Shown one piece after another: positions 23,660 to 36,246 of a stretch of DNA of 64,000 nt. The position numbers were made by a program, and so were the translations under genes. The DNA comes from Patiria pectinifera (lineage: Eukaryota > Echinodermata > Asteroidea > Valvatida > Asterinidae): assembly GCA_029964075.1 (NCBI GenBank), contig CM057144.1, positions 4,859,281-4,923,280 of the forward strand, read 5' to 3'. The notes under the pieces were generated by a model. That model ran no database searches, was not told the DNA's origin, and saw only the letters and a list, made by a program, of their open reading frames with translations. Each line of letters opens with the position of its first letter. Position 1 is the stretch's first letter.

Positions 23660-25442
23660 GTGGTGCGGCATAGGGACAGCATGAAACTTTGCATGTGAGG
23701 TTTTCATACCATGACATAAAAATAAGATATGGAGGTATTTCACATCTGACCCCTGGTGACCTTGGCGAGTCAATGACCTTTAAGTTATTTATTTATACCT
23801 TTCCAAGTACCTCAATCTATGTATAGTCTTCATACAATGTAAATAACGACCAAATGCGAAAATGTTCACATTTGACCTCTGATGACCTTTTAGAGGTCAA
23901 TGACCTACGTATTAACTGCATTAACTATATTTAAAGTTATTTATACGATTTACCCTTTAAATCCAAACTTTTTTCAAGACCCAATCCATAATTATGTAAA
24001 GTGTGCTATGGAAAGAATTTCATGTTTAGGAAATTTTATATCTGACCTCTGATGGTCTTCAAGGGGTTGATGAACTCTGCGTATCCTATTTATAGATAAT
24101 AAGAGGATTAACTGTTCAAAACACAAATTTGTATTACCCATATTTAAATTGTTGGTATTCTTGCGATGATTATATTTTCAGAGATGTAGACATTTCATAT
24201 TTGACATCTGATGACCTTTGCGATGACTTTCTGATGACCTTAATACTCTGATTGCCGTTATATATTATGCTTAATCTTCCAATGGTCACTTTTTTATGAC
24301 CGAAGGCTAATGAGTGCAAAACAGTGAATTTTTTAAAAATAATTATTCTACAGCATGTCATGAAGTCAGACCCGAAATGAAAGTGTTTTACATGACCTCT
24401 GATCTCAATTTTTCTTGTTAATTAGGGCAGACGCAAGCGCAACAGAATATAAGAGGCACAACGGACAATCATCACTCTCCAACCGTTGGGCTTGGTGAAA
24501 AGGATAAAAACGTGGTCATGCAAGTCCATCTTGATACAGCAGGAAGTAATAAGCGCACAAGAGATAATATTGCATGACAAATGTACATTTTCAATAACAG
24601 AACAGACCTAGAGATTTCTATTCCAATCTCATCATATTGCGTCTGCCAATAAAACAAGGAGACACGAGGTCAGAGGTCAACTGGAAATTGTTTTGGGGTC
24701 TAATTTCATAACGTGATTGTAAACTAATAAGTGCAAAACCTTTCTTTGGCTATTCTGAGGCTTGGGTCACCAAAAAAACTGCGTTTTGACGAATAAATAT
24801 GATAAATAGCGACAACTAATATATACAAAGTTCACTGAACGCTCCAATTGTATCACTACGTCAAATATGATGTCCCCACATCTGAACATTATTTTATTAT
24901 AGTTAAGTTTTAGACTTGGTCTTCAAAAAGTGGCATTTATAATTGTGTACATCTAGTTAATATCCGTAGGTAGGCTATGAATTTACAAAGGTCATGACCT
25001 TGCACTCGTAAGGTTGCAAGAGGTTGAATAAGAAATGGCCCATTTATGAAAATTCTCTTTAAAACATGGGCACCTTTCATTTAAACATGAATAAAAAAGA
25101 TGGGGTTAAAAGAACAAATAGCTATAAACATGTTTACAAAGGTCACCAGAGGTCAGATTTGAATAGCTCCCACTCCCCACATCAGATTATTATTTTTATT
25201 GTATGAAGACCTATGACAGAGATGACATAGACTTGGGTCTTAGGAAAGTGAAGTTTTGAAGAACAAAAGCTTTGTTAAGAGTGTGAAAAGTTCATTGACC
25301 TCTCAAAAGGTCACTAGAGGTCAACATGAAATGCCTCTATATTTGAAAATGGTCTTTGTGGCATACAGAATCAAAATGCGAAGTTTCTTGCTAAAATCAC
25401 AAACTGCAAAATACTTTGGCATATTGGGGCTATGCCGCACCA
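23660..25442. mobile_element. 1.78-kb fold-back element next to MCT-1
   Basis: Ends TGGTGCGGCATAG and CTATGCCGCACCA are inverted repeats, flanked by TTA (23657-23659, 25443-25445). The MCT-2 copy has the uninterrupted site (about 33855). The left half repeats TTGACCTCTGATGACCTTT-like phrases and the right half has their complements (AAGGTCACCAGAGGTCA), so the whole can fold back. No transposase seen. Confidence 0.75.
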
Positions 25443-25470
25443 TTAATTGAGCTGGCCCTTTTCAAATACT

Positions 25471-25616
25471 TTATTCATCCGATACTTTGGGTTCTAATCC
25501 AGGTTCTATGCGTTTCAGTAGAGGTAAGAGTAGACACTTTAATGCGCAAGTGAAGTGTACTCCAGTCAACATGTAGAACACAGCAACATAGCTCCGTGTA
25601 GCATCAAAGATCCATC
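25471..25616 (-). CDS. MCT-1 exon 4 (TM12 and tail)
   Basis: 146 nt encoding GWIFDATRSYVAVFYMLTG and a short charged tail, stop TAA. The stop lies inside an AATAAA hexamer (GAATAAAG), also true of MCT-3 and MCT-4. A transposon right end lies 29 bp past the stop. Confidence 0.9.
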
Positions 25617-28600
25617 CTGTGAAGACAAGCAGTACTTTATCAATCATTTGCAATTACTCTAAAAGTAGCCTACCGACTTTTAATGATCGTACTGGTACTA
25701 AACACACCGTGAAATTACGCCGTCTGCCGATTGCTGTCATTTAGAAGAAAACGAGAAATGTTAGTGATTTCTGACGATCAGTCGAGTTTTTTGTGATCAA
25801 AAGGTTGTGCATGGTTCTTCACCGTTTTCTGGGGGAAAAAAGTGCAATATCCACTGAGCCGAAACTTCAACAGGTTAGGTTTTGAACATTCGTCTTTTGG
25901 ATCTCGAGTCGTGTTATTATTGGCTCCGAGCAACAGTAATGAAAAGCAAATACTACTTTATGCCTTTACTAAATGGTTCGGTTGCGGTATACCTATAGCA
26001 GATTCGAAGCAGCCTTTGTATTGCGCATGCCCAATTGAAGATAATTTGGACAGGTCACATGTGAAGGTTAGAATTCATATCAGGTAACGAGAGACCCGAT
26101 TTAGGAGTCATGATGCCGCCACTTGTATTATCAAAAGTGGAGTGCTCAGACCCCCATGCTCGGTGAGCTGAATTCCAACAAGTAAAGTTTGTTGTACCCT
26201 CGGAAAATAAGGCACTGGCTTTCCCATGCAAACATTATTAAAGGAAACTCCGCAATAAATCATTGTCATTACCTGCTATTACCGGTCCTAAGAGGTAACC
26301 AGTGCCACCGAAAACGTAGGTCAGCCCGACCCCTAGGGCGAAGTATTGCACACCAACAAAGCTGCGGCAGAGGACGATGGAAATGGCGAAGAAAGCTCCG
26401 GAGGCGAAGCCGTAAATGAATGAAGCCACTGCCAGATAGGCATATCCGTCTGCAGTAACCAGAAGGCACGCAATTCCCGCTAGGCCTGCGCAAATAGCCA
26501 TCACGTGCTCCGCTGAGATTTTCCAGCCTATCATTGGTGCGTTTCCTAGAGAACCAATCAGGCTCCCTATGCCCAGGATGCTCATCAAGGATGCGGCACT
26601 AGCGGGCGCAACATCAATGATCTGTGCGCGCGTGATGAGGAACATTGGAAATGCCACATAGCCATAGCTATACACCAACGTCATGACACAAACCAGGGAA
26701 AAACGGAAGCTTTTCCTCATGATAGTCAGCCCGATTTCGTCCAACAGTCTTTTAAGAATGTTCACCACTGATCGTCCAGATCGCTTATACCAAGTTTTAT
26801 CACCAGTACTTGTATTGGCATATCGTACCGGTGTCGCGGTCGAAAAGGACCCGGTTTCATCTGTAACTTCACCGGTTCTTCCATCGGTATAATCGTTATC
26901 GTCAGCATCGTTGCCTTTTTCACCCGAGGGCTGCTGTCTCAGTTCCTCTTGTGAACTTGTTGTAGACTCGGTTATGTTAAGTTCCAGGCCGAGCTGACGA
27001 TGTCGGAAAAGCACTCCACACAGTATCATGTTTGCCATGATTGCGGATATGACTAAACAAGCACCCCTCCACCCATAACCGTCCAGCAAAAGTTGGAAAA
27101 GCGGAGGGATAGCCATCATTCCCGTCCCGCGTCCCGCGTAGATAACTGCGTTGGCCACATTGAATCTCTTTATGAAATAAAACGTGATAATTACGCTTGA
27201 AGCGTTCATGAGAATGCCCATTCCAATACCTACAAGAAAAAAGAAACCAAGAATTAAGGACAATCGTTTGCCATTCTATGATTGATACATTATCTCACAA
27301 AGATGCATGTGCAAGGCTGTCCCTTTTCATTTCGTATATAGTTTGTAATTCCATGACATAATTAATGTGCCTTTATAAGGAGACATTTTGTCATCATAAA
27401 TTATCCCTTAGGGAAACACCGGACATTAGGGAGACATTTCAAAGTCGCAACTCCTATAGTTAGAGGCAAAATTCGGTTTAAACGTTAATATACCAACATT
27501 CCTTGGGAAGATGAAAACCAAATTGTACACAAATCTTTGACAATATCATTCCCAAGTGACCCATAATTGGTGTTTGAGTGGTCGGGCACAACCCGACCAC
27601 TGTTTAGAGTTGTTCTGATAAATCTTCTTTCTTTCTTTTGTTTTTGTTTTTCTTGTTTCTTTCTTTCATTTCGGAAAATAAGTCTACGCTGGTTTTCTCC
27701 TAAACGGTTTGAAGGTATGAATTTGTAACTTTATGTCAACCCTTTTCCCTATATTCTAGTGGTGCATATTACTCTGACATCTTGATGACGTCATCGGGTG
27801 TCAAATAACAAGCAATTAAAGATTTCTAGATTCAATATTATAAAATCAATATAAAATCAACCTCGAAAGACCTGAACTTGGCTTTTGCGGGAATTGATAG
27901 AATAATCCTGGGTCTCCATTTTATCTCCTGTGTCTAATCACGTGACCCTTCCTTTCGGTCTAAATCTAGCCTTGACCAAGGCTATCACTCAACGACCCTT
28001 GCGTGTGCTTTTGTGTGCATGTACGTACGCCCACACACTTCCGCAAACAGCACAGCCGTACAGAGTTAAGGCCGAGAAGATAGCCTTGACGCAACCACCG
28101 TGGCGAATATTTATGTGTTTTTTTAGTTTCGAAAATTTCGAAAATTAAAATTTCTGATATATTATATATATATCCAATCAAAGCCCGTAAACTTTGACCA
28201 CGACATACATATTCATGATCCGCAAAAATTACTGTATCACACACGTACATTATGTTCACTCAAACCATGTATGTCCCAGGTATTTCATCCCATTTTAAAC
28301 CATTTCTCCAGTTTTTTATTAAACAAATGTGTATTGCGAATTGGACAGTTCAAGACAGTCCGCCGACGTTTTGTCGGTGCAACAGCGTACATTATTACGT
28401 ACGACATGTAAGTCAGCGGTAGATATACTCATAGTGTGGCGCTTTTTTTGCCGCTGAACGAAAAGCAGCGCGTGTCCACTGCATGCGCCAGCCGGGCCCC
28501 GTTTTATAAATATTATTCTACTATTATTTAAGATTTTAAGGTGTTTACAATAATTATTGTATACCACAGGCCGTCTGGTTTATAAACCTTTGTTGTATTA

Positions 28601-30859
28601 TGCAAATTTATAAAATATTCATTTTTTTTGCCGCGTTATTCTTCCGCCGTCTAAATCGGAAGTGCCTTACAATTTGTAAGTGGAAACATATGTGAACTTG
28701 CTTTTAACGGTGTTAGTCTCTGGCTAGGCTGTACTTTAGAAAAAAAACCGATGACGTCATAAAATGTTAGAGCGCCCTCTAGCGGCAGGTTCGAAATGTT
28801 TAAAGTAAATAATAAGTTGATGTGCGTGGTGAAGTTCGCGGTAATCACTCTAAAATTAGTGTACATATATGCCGACAACACCTGCACGCCAAAAAAAATG
28901 ATGACGTCATCAGACCGGAAGTTGAAATGAAAATTCCTCTTTTCCTTTGAAAATAACTAAAAAATCAACCCTGACAGATATTACCTTGATTTGACGTGAG
29001 ACTAGGTCTCAAACTCTCGGCAATAAGCAAACTTGGACATGCCCTGCGGCACCCTTGAAATATAAGGCTCAGCGCCCCTATCCTTTAAAACGTTCATTGC
29101 AAGTCACGTACGTTGATTGCTTTTTGCGTGTATAATGTTAGGGAAAATCCCGAGCATATTGATCCGCGGCTTCCTCAAAATCCAAAAAAGAATGTTCTAA
29201 ACCTAACCTGCTCAACTTTCAGCTTAGTGGATATTACACTTTTCAAGAAAACAGTGAAAACCATATTTCATCTAGCTTTTGGTCTGGCACGATTGTGTCT
29301 TTAAATAGCACTCTAACTGATTTATGGAAATCAGTATGCATTTCCTGATTTCCAGGTCAATAATCTTTCGGGGTGTTTAGTATCAGTATGATATTAACTC
29401 AAAGCAAATTATTGACAATATTCGGTAGGTGATACTTTTGGGATAAATGCAAATGATCATAATTTTATATGCATTTAATGTTAAGGGACACAATATTAAA
29501 CCGAGCCGTGAGTGAAAAAAATATTACCTATTATGACAGCAGTTGCGTAGAGCTGAACTATGTCGTTGACCCAATAGCTACAGAAGAGACCAAGCCACAT
29601 CAAGAACCCTCCTAATATGCCCGTAAATCTACAACCGAAGCGGTTGCTTAGAACTCCTCCAATGAGAACTGAAACGCAGAACAAAAATGAGGTTGTGTAA
29701 TCACCGACACCACGTAGTAACACTCTACCGTGTTAAAGCATATTTTTTTCGATTTTCAGTTTAATGGATTTTTAAACATTATTCATCAAGGCCTACCATT
29801 GCACGAAGTTTCAAAGCTTTTCAAGCTTTTAGCTTTAAATTACGCTAAGCATCCATGGCAATCCACGCAAAGTGACAATTTTCGTTTTCGTTTTCACGAA
29901 GTAACACTCATTCCCATTTTCATGCATGGCGCATGGCGCGCACTCACTCTGAAAGTGAACAAAACGTTTTCACGAAAGTAACACTCTTCTTGTAACAAGT
30001 GAGCGCGCGCGCTGACCTGAAGTTGCCTTTTTGCCGTGTTAAATACATTGAAGGTGTTGAAAAAAAAAAAAAAAAAAAACGAAAATTTTTTTTTTCGCTT
30101 TTTTTTCATATTCTTTACTTATCTTTTTCTTTTATTTTTATTTAATTTTTTACAAAAAAATAAAAAAAACTAAAATTGCGTTCAACTTTAGTTGCCGTTT
30201 TCCCGATTGCTACTTTTACTGGTATATAAGATCATAAGTTATATGCAGTTCGGTGTATATGAGCTATATAGGTGAAACCATCAACCCAAGGAGTTCGAAC
30301 TCCAAGACTTCAAACTTAAAAGGATGGTCCCCACGCTTCAACGAAAGCAACAACAGAAAGCACCTGGCGGCAAGCTTGCTCAGTTGTTCACTACGCTAAT
30401 ATTCCCTACACAATAGAGATCCGATAATAAAAATAATTTAAACAGTGACATCATTTTGGCCTCTTTGTCTGTGGCATGCATTTTAGCCCAAGCTGGTATG
30501 TCATTTCCTGAGACCAATGGCGGCCATTTAATAAACATAGCCCGGTCGGGCGGCCATTGTGAATGGCAGGTCGCTTAACATGGAGCAATACAAGATACGA
30601 TCATGACGGTAATGTTTGTATGAGTACCTGCGAAGCATGCTGGGGATGACATGAAACTTTGAATAGCCGCCGTCTCCTTGGCACTGGCGTCGAACTCATC
30701 CATCCAGGGAAGATACAGGATCCCACTGCACCGCAGGATACCAGTCGATGCCATGCCGACGTGGGCAGCAATGAGCACGACAATTCCCCATCCACATTCG
30801 TTTTGCTTTGACACTCTCGTAACCTGACGCCTAGCTTGCAATTTAGATGCCTTCGCCAT
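25471..30859 (-). CDS. Monocarboxylate transporter MCT-1 (SLC16 family, complete)
   Basis: Twelve-segment major-facilitator transporter of the SLC16 family, expected in the plasma membrane moving monocarboxylates (or another SLC16 substrate) with protons. Exons are 30859-30628, 29668-29528, 27229-26273 and 25616-25471. All junctions are phase 1 and the sum is 1476 nt (491 aa). SLC16 signatures are visible: ECGWG before TM1 (compare DGGWGW) and YFxKRFNVANAV...AGRGTG in TM5. A long acidic loop after TM6 (EEKGNDADDND type) separates the two halves, as is usual for MCTs. The start at MAKASKLQARRQ is preferred over upstream in-frame ATGs because only this point is conserved in MCT-3 and MCT-4. The substrate cannot be told. 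The short C-terminus (LEPKVSDE) follows TM12 closely. Confidence 0.9.
26273..27229 (-). CDS. MCT-1 exon 3 (main exon)
   Basis: 957 nt, GT-AG on both sides. Holds TM4-TM11, including GIGMGILMNASS, YFIKRFNVANAV, AGRGTGMMAIPPL and DGYGWRGACLV, then the acidic central loop and the C-terminal half up to VIAG. Confidence 0.92.
27300..29480. repeat. MCT-1 intron 2: hairpin-headed repeat
   Basis: Begins with a hairpin AGTGGTCGGG/CCCGACCACT at 27577-27601, then a body with TGATGACGTCATCGGG and, at 28780, AGCGCCCTCTAGCGGC. The body resembles 38.0-38.9 kb (AGCGCCCTCTAGCGAC), so it is the same family as the nested cluster. Confidence 0.6.
29528..29668 (-). CDS. MCT-1 exon 2
   Basis: 141 nt covering TM2-TM4, with GGVLSNRFGCRFTGILGG, the loop-and-arginine region typical of MFS proteins between TM2 and TM3. 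Acceptor TTTCAG, donor GTAATA. Confidence 0.9.
30628..30859 (-). CDS. MCT-1 exon 1
   Basis: 77 codons plus 1 nt. Basic N-terminus (KLQARRQVTRVSKQ), the ECGWG motif, then TM1 and the start of TM2 (FMSSPACFA). Donor GTACTC after GCTTCGCAG. Confidence 0.9.
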
Positions 30860-31129
30860 GATTTCACCTATTAATTGTTGCACAGACTGACCGACACTGA
30901 CACATGCATGCAGGAAGGGACATATTACATCATCTATATAAGCGAATAAAAATGACACCAGTGTTATTGAGACTAACCTTTGTACCGTGGGCCTCAGGCC
31001 GGTGCAACATCACAACAGATTGGTTTATTTATTTTATTTGCAAGCAAACAGAATACTAGATATAGCTATCTGCACTTATCAGCACTTACATCAAGTGACA
31101 AGATCATGTAACAAATGAAAGCCTGAGAC

Positions 31130-31455
31130 AGATGATCGGTGACCGGTGGTGCTCAAGCAGTAGCACTGTGTAGAAACGAAAGGCATATCTTGGTTGGGCC
31201 ATGTGGCTCGTCAGGGTGGCACGAAGGCAGCTGTTGTGGATGGGATACCAGGGAGATGTCGTCGCTCCGTGGGCCGGCCAAAGATGCGCTGGGTGGACGA
31301 CATCCGAGAATGGTCAGGGTGTGACACCTCTGAACTGAAAACAGCAGCACTGGAAAGACGGGCTGTGGTGGAAGCGGAGCCAGTGATCCCAACTGATTAT
31401 AATTTGAGGAGGAGACCACGGGCAAATGCCTATGTCTATTGATTGAATGAATGAC
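31130..31455 (+). mobile_element. LINE 3' fragment (reverse-transcriptase C-terminus)
   Basis: Plus-strand frame at 31194-31442 reads MGHVARQGG...GRPKMRWVDDIREWSG...ALERRAVVE. This is the pattern at the end of many non-LTR retrotransposon ORF2 proteins (LGHVxRM...GRPxxRWxDDI). It is followed by TTGAATGAATGA tail repeats. Only the last part remains. Confidence 0.65.
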
Positions 31456-31753
31456 TTACAGCACGGATTCTCTACACAAGGATAAACAACTCCCCCAAAT
31501 TTCTGGTTCAATACATGCGTGATACGGCCCTAGTCTAGTTCCCAGACCAAACGATTCTTACTATTCCTGATAAATGTTAGGTCAGGTAGCCGTCAGTAAA
31601 ACATTGTATTACAAATATATGTCACGTGACTAAAACGGGAAGAATTCCTCCTTTTTCCGAAAATGTCCGAAGTTTGCCGAATTCATTTCGTTGACAATCG
31701 GATAGCGCCCGAGTATTTCCGAGTATAACATAAGTTTTATTAACTGCTAATTG

Positions 31754-31830
31754 AGTGGTCGGGCACAACCCGACCACTGTTTAGAATTTTTCTGATAAAT
31801 CTTCTTTGTTGAGTGGTCGGGCACAACCTG
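31754..31830 (+). repeat. Two successive hairpin 5' ends
   Basis: AGTGGTCGGG/CCCGACCACT hairpin at 31754-31778, then a second, damaged one at about 31812. Both are followed by a TCTTCTTT-type T-rich run, as at 27577. Confidence 0.6.
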
Positions 31831-32459
31831 CAATTGTTCTTATAAATCCTCTTTCTTTCTTTGTTTCTTGGGGTTTTGTCGGACAACACATCTCCGCGGA
31901 ATTCCTCCTGAACGGTTTATGGTATGAACTTGTAACTTTCAACATATATCAACCCTCATCCTGATCTTCCGCAGCAAGATCGTACCCATGGAAACGAGGT
32001 TGAATATAGTTCTATAGTCAATGTACACCCCGCGAGTTGCGTGGTTGGTTGGTACCCAGCGCGGGTAAGCGTGAGTCAACCAGGCGCTCGCCCTCTTCCA
32101 AGCTGCACTCGTCCATTGTGCCCTATCCATTGTGCGCTCTCTTGTTCTCTAGAGCTGTTGGTGCCGTACGTAGCACAGTCATTTTCCCCGCTCAGACCCC
32201 GTGGTTGGTGAATAGTGTGCAGTGTAGCGCACACAGCGGTCAGTCTCTCATCAGGAGGAGCACTGGACGTAGTTCCGGTGAGTGGGAAACCTGATTGGAA
32301 CGGGGAAGCAGCTCCAAGTCTTAAAGATTAGGAGGAAGATCGTACTGGGGATCGACCACTAGTTTTCAGACAGACTTCATCCCTTACGGGATCGTCTAAG
32401 GATACCTTGCCTCTTATCGGGGAAACACTCCGAGAACAAGCTGCCACGATCATCTTTTC

Positions 32460-32880
32460 ATCATGGCGAACGTCCACCAGGAAATGTTACAGGTCAGCAA
32501 TACGGAAGTGGCTAAATTTACTTCTGTAGTCAGACAAGGACTACAGACCAAATGGCACTACAGTGGTTGACTTTCTTGCCGTACTCACCGACTTGGGATA
32601 TGAATATTGTTTGACATCACCTTCAGTCTCTTGGATCCAACAAGGATCTTTCAATTAAAGACCTTACCATGACACTGGTTATACTAATTGCCTTTGTATC
32701 CGGGCAACGCTGTCAAACTTTAGCATTCATTAATTTGGATTATGCTGATGTTTCCACCACTGGTGTAACATTTGTAAGGGACAAACTTACTAAACAACTA
32801 CAGTTGGCAAGCCTCATGTCAGTATTTCTCTTGCATCATACCCCCATGATGTTTCACTTTGTGTTGTTAATGATTTAATG
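32460..32880 (+). pseudogene. DIRS-type tyrosine recombinase relic
   Basis: Broken plus-strand frames: TTVVDFLAVLTDLGYEYCLT, then after a frameshift LSIKDLTMTLVILIAFVSGQRCQTL. The second resembles the catalytic R block (SGQRxQTL) of DIRS retrotransposon recombinases. A further piece (FLLHHTPMMFHF) follows. At least two frame breaks, so inactive. Confidence 0.6.
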
Positions 32881-32999
32881 CTCCAAAGAACAAAACCTAA
32901 AGAGGTACTCAATGACGGCTGTTCTTAAATGGTGTTCAGCCGCACAAGGCCGCCAAAGCTATAAAGTGTCCTTTCAGCAAAACGAAAACAATTTACATG

Positions 33000-33880
33000 G
33001 GGCGAATGTAAAACTATACAGTTCCAAGCATTGTATACAGTTAAACGAGGTTTTGTATACAGATACACAATTCAGTATGAATTAATTTAATTATACGCAC
33101 GCGACAATTAACTATGGTTGTGTTAGATTGTTAACCCCAAACGTTGCAAAGCTGGAATCGTGTTCGATCAATAAAAATGTAAATTTATAATTCCTCAATT
33201 TACTTTGAACTTTCACTTAATTTTGCCACCACTTTTAACTTGACGTCTGGCACCAAGTTTGACACATAATTTGTCGCCGATTTTAATTTCATTGTTGCTT
33301 GTCACTGCTTTTTCGTCAAGTCACAACGATAGACAATATCATTTGCATATTTTGTCTTCCAAGTCTTGAATTGATCTTCGCATGTACCTCAAAACTGACT
33401 GCTGGCAACTCCCAAGTAGTAAAGTCCTATACTGTACAGATTCAAGCTCCGCCCACTATTCTGAGGCTATTTACAAGGTTTTATAACTTTAAAATAGTCC
33501 AATTTTGTGCAGTTATTATTTAATTCAATTCGCCCAACTCACTGCACAAATCTAGTAAGAAAGATTTGATTACAAAAAATGGCCTTAGTTCGTTCGTTTT
33601 GTAGATTTTACAGTACGAACCACAATGCCGTAGTCTTATCAAAACGTACTTTGCTTAATAATACATGCGAGCGACTTATCCAAAGCATTTTCTCGTCCAA
33701 GGAACACACGCAAAAGCACATAGTGACATTATATCAATATTTATCAATTTCTGATGACCAATCAAAATCGAGAATTGGAAAACAATCATGAATATAGCAC
33801 AGCAGATCAAACTAAACCATTTCAAAATGTCGTGTCCGTATACAATCGTAAGGTCTATATTGAGCTTGCCCTATTCAAAT
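33000..33880. other. MCT-2 3' flank
   Basis: No gene. 33100-33800 is a repeat also present at 46.95-47.6 kb and 56.2-56.9 kb (shared TTGTGTTCGATCAATAAAATG, ACTTTGCTTAATTACACATACG), ending ATGACCAATCAAA. It lies just downstream of each MCT gene and was copied with them. Confidence 0.6.
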
Positions 33881-33887
33881 GCACACT

Positions 33888-34033
33888 TCATTCATTCGAT
33901 ACTTTGGGGTCTAATCCAGGCTCTATGCGTTTCAGTAGAGGAAAGAGTAGACACTTTAATGCGCAAGTGAAGTGAAATCCAGTCAACATGTAGAACACAG
34001 CAACATAGCTCCGTGTAGCATCAAAGATCCATC
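33888..34033 (-). pseudogene. MCT-2 exon 4
   Basis: 146 nt, GWIFDATRSYVAVFYMLTG conserved, stop TGA. Splice acceptor CTTCACAG intact. Confidence 0.85.
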
Positions 34034-34700
34034 CTGTGAAGACAAGCAGCATTTACTGTATCAATCATTTGAATTTACCCCAAAAGTAATCTACCGAATT
34101 ATTATCACAAAGTTAACTTGGATTAAAGATCGTACTGGTACGAAACACCCCGTGAAATTATTCAGTCTGCCAACTTCTGTCATTTAAAAGAAAGCAAGAA
34201 ATGTTGGTGATTTCCAACGATCAGTCGAGTTTTTTGTGATCAAAACGTTTTGAATAGTTCTTCACTGTTTCCTCAAAAAAGTGTAATATCCGCTGAGCTG
34301 AAACTTCAACAGGTTAGTTTTTGAACATTCGTCTTTTGGATTTCGAGTCGTGTTGTTATTGGCTTCGAGCAATATGCATGAAAAGCAAATGATACTTTAT
34401 GTCTTTACTACATACCTATAGCAGACTCGAACCAGCCTTTGTATTGCGCATGCCCATTGAACATATTTGGACAGTGACACGTCACGTGTGGGGGTTAGAG
34501 TTCATATCAGGTAACAAGAGACCCGATTTCATAGGAGTCATGACGCTGCCACTGTATTATCAAAAGTGGAGTGCTCAGACCTCCATGCCTTATTTATGAA
34601 GCTGAATTCCAACAAGTAGATTTTTGTTCCCTCGGAAAATAGCACTGGCTTTCTCATGCAAACATAATTAAAACACATCACAATAAAGCACTGTCATTAC

Positions 34701-35646
34701 CTGCTAGTATCGATCCTATGAAGTAGCCGGTGCCACTGAAAACGTAGATCACCCCGACCGCCACAGTGAAGTGTTGCACACCAACAAAGCTATGGCAGAG
34801 GACGATGGAAATGGCTAAGAAAGCCCCTGAGACGAAGCCGTAAATGAAGGAAGCCACTGCCAGATAGGCATAGCCGTCTGCGGTTACCAGAAGGCACGCA
34901 ATTCCCGCTAGGCCCGCACAAATAGCTATCACGTGCTCCGCTGAGATTCTCCAGCCAATCATCAGTGCGTTTCCTAGAGAACCAATCAGGTCCCCTATGC
35001 TCATCAATGCTCATCAATGATGCGGCACTGGAGGGCGCCACACCAATGGTCTGTGCACGTGGGATGAGGAACATTGGAAATGCCACATAGCCACAGCAAT
35101 ACAACAACTGGATCACACAGTCCAGGGAAAAACGGAAGCTTTTCCTCATGATAGTCAGCCCGACTTCGTCCGACAGTCTTTTAAGAAGTTTCACCACTCG
35201 TCGGTTATACCCAGTTGTATCACCAGTACTTATACCGACATATCGTACCGGTGTCGCTGTCGAAGTATCGGGTTCATCTGTAACTTCAACAGTTCCTCCG
35301 TCGGTATAATCGTCATCGTCAGTATCGTTGTCTTTGTCATCTGAGGGTTGCTGTCTTAGTTCCTCTTGTGAACTTGTTTTAGACTCGGCCTTGTTCAGTT
35401 CCAGGCCGAATTGACGATGTCGGAAAAGCACGCCACAGGGTATCATGTTGGCCATGATTGCAGATGTGACTAAACAAGCACCCCTCCACCCATAACCGTC
35501 CAGCAAAAGTTGGAAGAGCGGAGGGATAGCCATCATTCCCGTCCCGCGTCCCGCGTTTAGAACTGCGTTGGCCACATTGAATCTCTTCGTGAAGTAAAAG
35601 TTGATAATTACGCTTGACGCGTTGATGAGAAATCCCATTCCAATAC
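34701..35646 (-). pseudogene. MCT-2 exon 3 with frameshift
   Basis: Same organisation as MCT-1 exon 3, with YFTKRFNVANAV and AGRGTGMMAIPPL kept. Four codons fewer in the acidic loop and a +1 shift at the duplicated 10-mer near 35008. Confidence 0.87.
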
Positions 35647-35824
35647 CTATCAAAAAGAACAAAGAAAATCACTGTTGATTCTATGAATGATACATTGTCT
35701 GACAAAGATGTATTACTGTTGTGCATGGCTTTGTCTCTTCGTTTCTTAAAGTTTGTAAGTCCAAAACAATACTTGTATTTTTATTGCTGGGTTTCTTTTC
35801 AAGTCCAAAACGCCGTCAGATAGG

Positions 35825-36105
35825 TCACGGATCCTACACACAAGGATGAAAGACAGTTCTGAGCGCTAGTACAAAATGCACGGAGCGAACTTGCTTTCGG
35901 TTGCGACGCGTGAAAACGGGCATTAATACCCGTTGGCATGTTTATCGCGAATGTTCCAAGTGTGCAAGTTTGTCACGAACCCATGAAAGAGGGCCTTGGT
36001 ATTTGATGAAAAGTATTTGTGGTATGGCCCACCTGTACGGGCCGTTATCGCGCGTCGAACCAGGGGTTTGGCCGAGTCGTTAATCTTTGTTTGTAGGATC
36101 CGTGG
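35825..36105. mobile_element. Small TIR element in MCT-2 intron
   Basis: Ends CACGGATCCTACACACAA and TTTGTTTGTAGGATCCGTG are inverted repeats about 280 bp apart. Absent from the equivalent introns of MCT-3 and MCT-4. Confidence 0.6.
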
Positions 36106-36123
36106 ATATATCGTCCAAACTAT

Positions 36124-36182
36124 GTAGGTCAGCTTGACTACCTCCCTCTGCTTCGCGTTGGGAGGTATTCAAGCTGACCTAC
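36124..36182. repeat. Long hairpin in MCT-2 intron
   Basis: Arms GTAGGTCAGCTTGACTACCT and the complement of the same with one mismatch, loop about 14 nt. Confidence 0.75.
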
Positions 36183-36246
36183 ACCTCGGGACCAGTAATT
36201 CCCACTTCTTCCCCTCAAATGATGCTGTAGGTTATTTGTACATTAC

